From positions 1 through 20,797 of the forward strand of contig JALWZX010000023.1 in the NCBI GenBank assembly GCA_027002375.1: 20,797 bases of DNA, read 5' to 3'. Shown here in pieces: positions 15,376 to 20,797 of this stretch (position 1 is its first letter; every line of letters begins with the position of its first letter). The notes beneath the pieces are model-generated. The model saw only the letters and a list, made by a program, of their open reading frames with translations, was not told where the DNA came from and did no database searches. The position numbers were made by a program, and so were the translations under genes. The stretch comes from a candidate division WWE3 bacterium (GTDB lineage: Bacteria; Patescibacteriota; WWE3; 2-01-FULL-39-13).

Positions 15376-17687
15376 TACCTCTCCTCAACTTTTATTATAG
15401 GGTACCTCTGGCCTGTTACAAAGTTCAGTCGAAACGCTCTAACGTATACCCATGCACTTTCACCTGATTTACTAACAGTATATTTATCTTTAAATCCTGG
15501 TAATTGAGAAAAAGTTCTTTCTACAGTTGTTGTCTGACCAAAGCCGTCTTCACCAAATCTTGTATTTGTAACTAGAAATACTGAGTTATTATCATCAACA
15601 TAATAAAATCCATCGGTGGGTTCTAATTCACCACATCCAGGAAATCCAGAACATTGATTTACGTCATGTAGATGAATTATAAACATTGTACGTATATCTG
15701 ATATATTCATCTCATTAAATATATCCGCAAAAACATCTTCAGGTGTATACGTACTGAAATCTTGGGAGTCCACACCTAATGCTTCTTTTAATATTTTAAC
15801 AACGCTACCTGACGTTGGGTAACTGACACTTTTATCTCTATTAAAGCTAAATCTCCTTGGGACTCTGTTTGTTTCAGCATCAGGCTCGCTTGTAACACCT
15901 ATTATTTCCTTGGGGTTACTCCTAATTCCCAGCATATACACTTTTCCTCCATCAGGCAAACTAAGAGAATCATCAACTTGTAACCATGACCCAGTACTTT
16001 CTGATCCATGTGATATTGACTCTCTAAAACCATCAAACCAGATCGCAATCAAATTATCATTCTCATCTTTTGCTATCCATCTGGATAATTCTTTGTCATA
16101 TTCTGTGTGTAGACTTTTTGAACTAACAACACCATATAGAGTGTGGAACTCTCCAAATGGGTCAACTGGCTTTTCGGGAATACTTTCAGATTGTGAAACA
16201 GGTTTCCACTCGCCATCACTATTCATGTATCCAATTATGTTGAAGCCTTGGTCTAATGCCACAAATTTTACATCTGTACCATTCACGATATAGTCACCAG
16301 CAGAGATATATGATGCGTTCGCACATTCACTACATTTATTTATTAGTTCGTCCATAGATTCTTCGCCACTAGAACCAACCTTGTTTAGTAGCGACCAATA
16401 CTGACTTGGTAACACAACTGACCATGGATTTTCAACTAACCAATCAGCCCAATCTTCACCTAGCGATGCCTTTGCTTTTGCTAAATTCTCTGGTGATTGA
16501 GTAACCCACTCATAGAGTCTCATGTTGTAAACTGATATAAATCCTAATGCGTTGCTATCATTAATGACAGATACGTCATTTCCATCCTCAGTTGGCGTAG
16601 TAACAAGAAATTCATTATCTCTGAAAAACATTCTATATATAGTTTTAGTTGATTCAGTATCATTATTATTAATTGGAATTCTTAATTCAATGCGTATCTC
16701 ACCGTTTTTATCTACTACTACTACAGAAGAGATTTTAACAGCGGTCCCTGATTCTATAGTTTTCTGTAAATCTCTATTACCAGTTCCAGATGCAAATATA
16801 GTTCCTTCACCAGGGAAGTAATATAGTGTACCAAGCTCTTTAACCATACTTTCCTCAGTAGCAGGTGATATTTCTACAGTTGGTGTTTCTACAACGTCTT
16901 TTTCAGGTTCAGGTGGTTGAGGTGTCGAGGCCGTATTAACCTCATTCACAGTATCTTTTGGACTGTTTAATGATATCGTTGCTACAGCTTTCGTTGGAGT
17001 GGCAGAATTTGGTAATGCAGGTGTGGTTATTGGTGTTTTAACTGGTAATTCCTGTTGATCATCCAATTCACCACCACAGCCATATAAAAAAGTTGCAATA
17101 GCAAGAAGACTTAATGGTACAGAAACTTTTTTTAACTTTGGAAGTATTTTTCCTAATACGTTATTGTTATCATGATAACCAGCACGAATAGGATGAGTTC
17201 CAAATAAGGCGGAAAACCTTATGGGCCCCTCGTCATCGCCAAATCGGCGGGTATAATATTGATAAACCGCATATCTAGCATTCGGATTTAATCTTGCAAC
17301 ACTTATTTCTCCGGATTCTAATGCAGGTACAACGACATTATCCAATGTTATACCAATTACTAATTCCTGGGCAATAGGGTGTAAATCTCCAAGTTTTATC
17401 TTCCCGTAATACAATTTCCACCACGCTTCATCAGCAATAGGTTGCAAATCCATTTTAGGTATAATAACTACTTGGGACCTCCTCGTTGGGGGCGTTATAG
17501 AATTTTGGGTGTTGGGTAGTGGCTTCCATTGTTCGTTACCAGCGAAGTCATTTATAACATTAATTCCCGCAAACACAGGAGAAACTATTTCATCAACCTC
17601 ATCTGGCGATATTATAGATTCATGTTTAAAAGAAGATGTTGGATTATATTCAAACGAATTACTACCCGTAACATTCAAAGCCTTCAT
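15372..17687 (-). CDS. Hypothetical protein with an internal lipoprotein-type signal
   Basis: About 771 residues; no family recognised. Counting from the ATG at 17687, residues 1-180 have no export signal and look like a soluble globular domain. Residues 180-203 then read like a lipoprotein signal: basic 'KILPKLKKV', a short hydrophobic core 'PLSLLAIATF' and 'LYGC' with Cys204, followed by 'GGELDDQ' and a Pro/Thr/Ser-rich linker to about 285. The remainder (about 290-771) is a mixed alpha/beta, probably external part with several aromatic-rich strands and Cys pairs ('CSECA', 'CSGFPGCGE'). No in-frame ATG, GTG or TTG lies just before the signal. It is the middle gene of a three-gene unit: its start is 10 bases past the upstream stop and its TGA overlaps the next start. 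Start choice is open: TTG at 17693 has GGAG at a better spacing (7 bases) than ATG 17687 (13 bases). Function unknown. Confidence 0.7.
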   Translation of the reverse strand: MKALNVTGSNSFEYNPTSSFKHESIISPDEVDEIVSPVFAGINVINDFAGNEQWKPLPNTQNSITPPTRRSQVVIIPKMDLQPIADEAWWKLYYGKIKLGDLHPIAQELVIGITLDNVVVPALESGEISVARLNPNARYAVYQYYTRRFGDDEGPIRFSALFGTHPIRAGYHDNNNVLGKILPKLKKVSVPLSLLAIATFLYGCGGELDDQQELPVKTPITTPALPNSATPTKAVATISLNSPKDTVNEVNTASTPQPPEPEKDVVETPTVEISPATEESMVKELGTLYYFPGEGTIFASGTGNRDLQKTIESGTAVKISSVVVVDKNGEIRIELRIPINNNDTESTKTIYRMFFRDNEFLVTTPTEDGNDVSVINDSNALGFISVYNMRLYEWVTQSPENLAKAKASLGEDWADWLVENPWSVVLPSQYWSLLNKVGSSGEESMDELINKCSECANASYISAGDYIVNGTDVKFVALDQGFNIIGYMNSDGEWKPVSQSESIPEKPVDPFGEFHTLYGVVSSKSLHTEYDKELSRWIAKDENDNLIAIWFDGFRESISHGSESTGSWLQVDDSLSLPDGGKVYMLGIRSNPKEIIGVTSEPDAETNRVPRRFSFNRDKSVSYPTSGSVVKILKEALGVDSQDFSTYTPEDVFADIFNEMNISDIRTMFIIHLHDVNQCSGFPGCGELEPTDGFYYVDDNNSVFLVTNTRFGEDGFGQTTTVERTFSQLPGFKDKYTVSKSGESAWVYVRAFRLNFVTGQRYPIIKVEERY
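15381..15386 (-). promoter_or_regulatory. Shine-Dalgarno deciding the TTG start of the giant gene
   Basis: On the minus strand, GAGGAG (15386-15381) is followed by AGGTA and then TTG (15375-15373). The site is encoded by the last codons (V-E-E-R) of the upstream gene, whose TGA stop overlaps the TTG. This favours TTG 15375 over the ATG at 15354. Confidence 0.7.
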
Positions 17688-17697
17688 TTTCAATATT

Positions 17698-18309
17698 CTA
17701 CTCCACAACAACAACCCCTAACACAGTACCATCGAGGTTGTTCTCGTTAACTATTACACTATAATCGTAGTTTCCTTTGAAATCGAATTCTTGTGTGAAT
17801 GACTGCCCTTTACTTAACGGAATCCTATTTCCCCAATCATTTCCAGAAAATTTAACAGAATTTTGTGAATTGTTTTTGAATATAACTACATCACCCTGTT
17901 TTATTACAACTTTCTTTGGCACAACACGTTCGCCATCATAGGTTACAATGTATTTTTGCCTTTCTTGTTGTATTACCCCGCTATCTTCGAGCTTTTGTTT
18001 TGCTTCTTTGCTAGATACATTTGGGTTAGAGGCTACTAATGGCTTGTCTTTTTTTATTTCGTTATATGTTTTTTCTTTTGTATCTTCAACAAATTTGTCT
18101 GATTTTATGTATTCATTACTTTCTGTAATTTTCTTTTTTATTTCTTTTGTGGAATTTTGGCTTGAATTAGATTTTCGTTGCGCATATTTGTTATAGAGAA
18201 GAATTCCACCAAATAATAACAGAAATATAACAACAGCACCTATTAAAATTGTTGTAAGTTTTGAAGATTTGTCTACCGAAGCACTGTTTGATTCTGAATT
18301 AAATTTCAT
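17698..18309 (-). CDS. Membrane-anchored cupredoxin-like protein without copper ligands
   Basis: A 203-residue protein and the first gene of the surface operon. A short Ser/Asn-rich N-terminus precedes a single membrane helix (about 20-40), then a charged, Lys/Glu/Ser-rich stalk (42-118), and a C-terminal beta domain (about 119-203). That domain follows the cupredoxin pattern: 'VVPKKVVIKQGDVVIFKNNS', 'PLSKGQSFTQEFDFKGNYDY', and a closing 'LDGTVLGVVVVE'. Copper-binding members have Cys, His and usually Met near the end (Y-x-C-x-x-H-x-x-M-x-G). Here that segment is 'YDYSVIVNENNLDG', and the entire protein has no Cys, no His and no Met beyond the start, so type 1 copper binding is ruled out. A structural or protein-binding role is inferred. 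The ATG at 18309 has no Shine-Dalgarno; a TAAAAT box lies 6 bases upstream. Confidence 0.75.
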   Translation of the reverse strand: MKFNSESNSASVDKSSKLTTILIGAVVIFLLLFGGILLYNKYAQRKSNSSQNSTKEIKKKITESNEYIKSDKFVEDTKEKTYNEIKKDKPLVASNPNVSSKEAKQKLEDSGVIQQERQKYIVTYDGERVVPKKVVIKQGDVVIFKNNSQNSVKFSGNDWGNRIPLSKGQSFTQEFDFKGNYDYSVIVNENNLDGTVLGVVVVE

Positions 18310-18315
18310 GTAAAC

Positions 18316-18344
18316 ATTTTAACAAAAATTGTATCTCATAACAA
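18316..18344 (-). promoter_or_regulatory. Promoter of the three-gene surface operon
   Basis: On the minus strand TTGTTA (18344-18339), a 17-base spacer, and TAAAAT (18321-18316) give a plausible promoter. The predicted start point falls at about the ATG of the cupredoxin-like gene (18309), implying a leaderless mRNA. Spacing is ideal; box matches are moderate. Confidence 0.5.
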
Positions 18345-18395
18345 CACAACTTTATGTTAGCTCATATTATTGATGGTGTCATACTTACACTTTCA

Positions 18396-20696
18396 TTAGT
18401 CTTCTTTCTTTTCTTCATTTTCTTTTTCTTTTGCTTTTTTCTTTTCTTCTATAATTTGCTTTACCACTTCTGCTGAGCAATGATATTTTGGCTCTTTGCC
18501 TTTTTCATAAATTCGCTTTTCATTTGGACATCCGTTACAAGCCAAAGTATTTGTTAACGGGCATATTTCGACTTCGATAAATCCTTCTGGTAGTGTAACT
18601 GAATCGTCAACATTTTCGTTTTTAATTAAGTAATCAAATGTATCTCGCCATATATTTGACGCACCGTGGTAACCTGATACTACTCCTTTCATAATTTGAC
18701 CGTCGTTGTTACCTATCCATGTGGCAACTAGGTAGTTTTTTGTGTACCCTATTGCCCAGTTGTCTTTTTCGTTGTTTGTTGTGCCTGTTTTTACTGCCAC
18801 TCGTTTTTCTTTTATTGCTAGATTGTTTCTTGATCCGAACGCTGGCAATCTTGCCCTGTTGTCTGATAACATTTTCGTAATGTTGTATGCCGTTAAGCCT
18901 GACAAAACCTTTTCTTTTTGGCAGGTATTTTTGGGGGAAGTCAAATCTTCTGACGCGAATACATCGCTATTATCTTTTGCTTCTGCAGAAACGTTTATAA
19001 GTGCCCTTCGCGTTAGTATTGAAGGATCGTCTTTTATTAGGTCTACACAACCATTTTCATATAATAAGAATCCGAATGAATCATAAACTTTAAGTATTGG
19101 GTCTAGGTCTTTTCTGTATCCACCATTTGCAAAAACACCATAAGCCGTTGCCATATCTACCATTTTGACTTCCCCTGCACCTAATGCTAGTGATAGCCCA
19201 TATCTATTTCTATCTGTCCAAGTTGTTATACCCATTCTAGTTGCGTGATCGACAAAGTTGTCTACACCTAATGCATTTAATGTTTTTACTGCAGGTATGT
19301 TGTAGGAATTCGCTAGTGCAGTTTTTAACATTACAGTACCGTGGTATTTACCATCATAATTTACAGGTTTATATGGTTTACTTCCCGCAAATTTGTAAAT
19401 AACTGGGGAATCTTTTATTTTTGTTGTTGGCGTAAACTTACCTGAATCCAAAGCTAAAGAATATAATATTGGTTTTATTGATGAGCCAGGCTGTCTTGGG
19501 GAAATCGTAACGTTTACATTGCCATCATTTTCCTTGTCCCAAAAGTTAACAGAACCAACCATTGCTAGAATTTCACCAGTTTGTGGATTTGTTATGATTG
19601 CGGCACCGTTGTGTACGTTGTATTTGCTAAGTGTATTTACATCTTTTTTGACAATTTGTTCTAGTGCCCCTTGTAACTTTGGGTCTAGACTAGTATAAAC
19701 ATCTAGCCCACCTTGAGTAACTAGTTGTTGTCCAAATTTATCTTCTAACCTAGCTAAAACATAGTTAACAAAATGAGGTGCTTTCATAGGTTGATTTTGA
19801 AATGCAAATATGAAACCCTCGTCGAAAGCCTCATCTGCTTCTTTTTGAGTTATATACCCATCATCAACCATACGTTGCAAAACTTCTTTTTGTCTTGCTT
19901 TACCAAGTTTGTAGTCACCACTAAATGGGGAATATGCTGATGGGGCGGCTGGGAGTCCTGCTAGAAATGCACATTCTGCTAAATCCAATTCGTCTAACGG
20001 CTTGCCAAAATACTTTCTCGCAGCCGCCTCAACCCCATACGCTGTTCCACCATAAGAAATAGTATTTAGATACATTTCAAGAATCTCATCTTTAGATAGT
20101 TTTTGCTCAACTTCCACCGACAAAATTGCTTCTTTAACCTTTCTTTCCATAGTTCTATCAGGTGTTAAAAGTACATTCTTAACCAACTGTTGCGTTATTG
20201 TTGAACCACCTTGTAAATCTTCTTCTAGAAACGTCTTTTTAGCCGCCCTAATGATACCAGTTGACGATAACCCCTTATGCCTATAAAAATCTTTATCTTC
20301 AATGGCTATTGTTGCATTAATAAGATCATTGGGAATTTTATCGATTGACACATAAGTACGATCTTCGTCTTGATAAACTTTATAAAGCAAATTACCTTTT
20401 CTATCATAAATTCTAGTAGTAAGCCTTGGATCATATTGCAAGATCTGGTTTGAATCAGGCATATCTTCTAAAATCGAAAAGTAGAATACAGATATAACAT
20501 AGATTATGCCAATAATAAGAACAAGCATTATAGTAATCGGGTGAAAAATTTTAATTCTTATTTCAAAATTAAAAATTGCATGCAAGATTCGTTTTAACAA
20601 CCTAAATGGGTAAAACAACACATATAAAATTTTCTTTGCAGGTCTTATTAAAATTATAGAAAATACAATCGAATATATGGATAAAAAACACCTCAA
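18396..20696 (-). CDS. Class A penicillin-binding protein (PBP1A-type)
   Basis: A 766-residue bifunctional enzyme that polymerises lipid II into glycan strands (GT51) and cross-links them (transpeptidase). A cytoplasmic, basic N-terminus leads to a membrane helix (about 54-76). GT51 motifs: 'EDKDFYRHKG' (133-142, catalytic Glu133), 'GGSTITQQLVKN' (163-174), 'RKVKEAILSVEVE' (185-197) and 'KDEILEMYLN' (202-211). Transpeptidase motifs: SxxK at 405-408 ('PGSSIKP'), SxN at 464-466 ('ANSYN') and KTG at 636-638. The C-terminal extension has four Cys (712, 720, 723, 740) in 'CPLTNTLACNGCP' and 'YHC', then a Lys/Glu-rich tail. The TTG at 20696 is uncertain: no Shine-Dalgarno precedes it, there is no in-frame ATG before the membrane helix, and a GTG at codon 26 (20621) is an alternative. 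It follows a membrane-protein gene by 8 bases, so both are probably co-transcribed. Confidence 0.95.
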   Translation of the reverse strand: MRCFLSIYSIVFSIILIRPAKKILYVLFYPFRLLKRILHAIFNFEIRIKIFHPITIMLVLIIGIIYVISVFYFSILEDMPDSNQILQYDPRLTTRIYDRKGNLLYKVYQDEDRTYVSIDKIPNDLINATIAIEDKDFYRHKGLSSTGIIRAAKKTFLEEDLQGGSTITQQLVKNVLLTPDRTMERKVKEAILSVEVEQKLSKDEILEMYLNTISYGGTAYGVEAAARKYFGKPLDELDLAECAFLAGLPAAPSAYSPFSGDYKLGKARQKEVLQRMVDDGYITQKEADEAFDEGFIFAFQNQPMKAPHFVNYVLARLEDKFGQQLVTQGGLDVYTSLDPKLQGALEQIVKKDVNTLSKYNVHNGAAIITNPQTGEILAMVGSVNFWDKENDGNVNVTISPRQPGSSIKPILYSLALDSGKFTPTTKIKDSPVIYKFAGSKPYKPVNYDGKYHGTVMLKTALANSYNIPAVKTLNALGVDNFVDHATRMGITTWTDRNRYGLSLALGAGEVKMVDMATAYGVFANGGYRKDLDPILKVYDSFGFLLYENGCVDLIKDDPSILTRRALINVSAEAKDNSDVFASEDLTSPKNTCQKEKVLSGLTAYNITKMLSDNRARLPAFGSRNNLAIKEKRVAVKTGTTNNEKDNWAIGYTKNYLVATWIGNNDGQIMKGVVSGYHGASNIWRDTFDYLIKNENVDDSVTLPEGFIEVEICPLTNTLACNGCPNEKRIYEKGKEPKYHCSAEVVKQIIEEKKKAKEKENEEKKED

Positions 20697-20704
20697 TTAT
20701 TAAT

Positions 20705-20797
20705 CTACTTGTCTGCTTCCTGACTACGAATAAAATTTAGAAAAAAAACCAAAAAAATGGATAGAATCAAACCTGTTACTGCCGCAACTACAACGAC
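20705..20797 (-). CDS. C-terminal fragment of a membrane protein (partial)
   Basis: The last 30 codons of a minus-strand gene that continues beyond the right edge, ending TAG at 20707-20705. The fragment is a hydrophobic helix ('VVVVAAVTGLILSIFLVFF') followed by 'LNFIRSQEADK'. A C-terminal membrane helix ending in a short basic/polar cytoplasmic tail is typical of chain-length determinant (Wzz/YveK-type) proteins, which would fit an envelope locus, but 30 residues cannot prove it. The open frame runs to the edge and its stop lies 8 bases before the PBP start, which supports a real gene. Confidence 0.6.
   Translation of the reverse strand, partial: VVVVAAVTGLILSIFLVFFLNFIRSQEADK

Noticed and set aside
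16552..16821. 89-codon open frame on + inside the 771-residue gene
   Set aside because: No ribosome site or domain, and it lies entirely opposite a longer coupled gene.
17688..17714. TTG at 17714 as the start of the 771-residue protein
   Set aside because: It would place the start inside the upstream gene with no ribosome site at a proper distance; TTG 17693 or ATG 17687 fit better.
18366..18395. Terminator after the penicillin-binding protein gene
   Set aside because: The best stem is GTGT with ACAC (4 bp) and there is no T tract.
1..20797. tRNA, rRNA, CRISPR arrays, insertion sequences, integrase or att sites
   Set aside because: Gaps between genes are at most about 105 bases; no cloverleaf, direct-repeat array, transposase or flanking repeats were seen.

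Overview
The window is AT-rich, tightly packed DNA that uses the standard bacterial code (TGA is a stop, for example at the ends of hrcA, dnaJ and polX). The gene set and style suggest an ultra-small Candidate Phyla Radiation (Patescibacteria) bacterium: a short HrcA, a zinc-finger-less DnaJ in the Hsp70 cluster, FemAB, sortase and LysM envelope genes, a giant Cys-rich FN3/PKD-like surface protein, short intergenic gaps, and promoters placed almost on top of start codons. TGA as a stop argues against the code-25 lineages (Gracilibacteria, Absconditabacteria). The taxonomy is inferred from these traits; no 16S gene or ribosomal protein lies in the window.

Layout. Positions 80-1030 (-) hold a FemA/FemB-like peptidoglycan-bridge aminoacyltransferase, divergent from rsmA/ksgA (1076-1906, +). 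Next comes an Hsp70 cluster on +: hrcA-grpE-dnaK (1974-5257), a GC-rich intrinsic terminator (5303-5332), then dnaJ (5363-6304). The hrcA promoter carries a recognisable CIRCE operator (1946-1972) ending just before the start codon. After that come polX (6382-8088) and a sortase/LysM pair (8156-9880) joined by a very strong Shine-Dalgarno sequence inside the sortase stop region.

From 9961 to the end, all genes are on the - strand and face the left half. In transcription order from the right they are: the tail of a membrane protein (20797-20705), a bifunctional class A penicillin-binding protein (20696-18396), then a separate three-gene unit (18309-9961). That unit encodes a small membrane-anchored cupredoxin-like protein with no copper ligands, a ~770-residue protein with a lipoprotein-type signal at residue ~204, and an 1804-residue secreted Cys-rich FN3/PKD-like protein. 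The last two genes overlap by four bases and are translationally coupled.

How the genes fit together. The left part contains protein-folding stress control (HrcA/CIRCE regulating GrpE-DnaK, with DnaJ behind a partial barrier), rRNA maturation (RsmA) and DNA repair (PolX). The remainder is envelope work: peptidoglycan polymerisation and cross-linking (PBP1A), possible bridge peptides (FemAB-like), wall binding (LysM), protein anchoring (sortase), and a surface complex encoded by the 18309-9961 operon. That operon is the best candidate for an undescribed system: its three products could form a membrane-to-exterior assembly, but no function can be assigned from sequence alone. No tRNA, rRNA, CRISPR array, insertion sequence or prophage signature was seen, and no gap without a gene exceeds about 105 bases.
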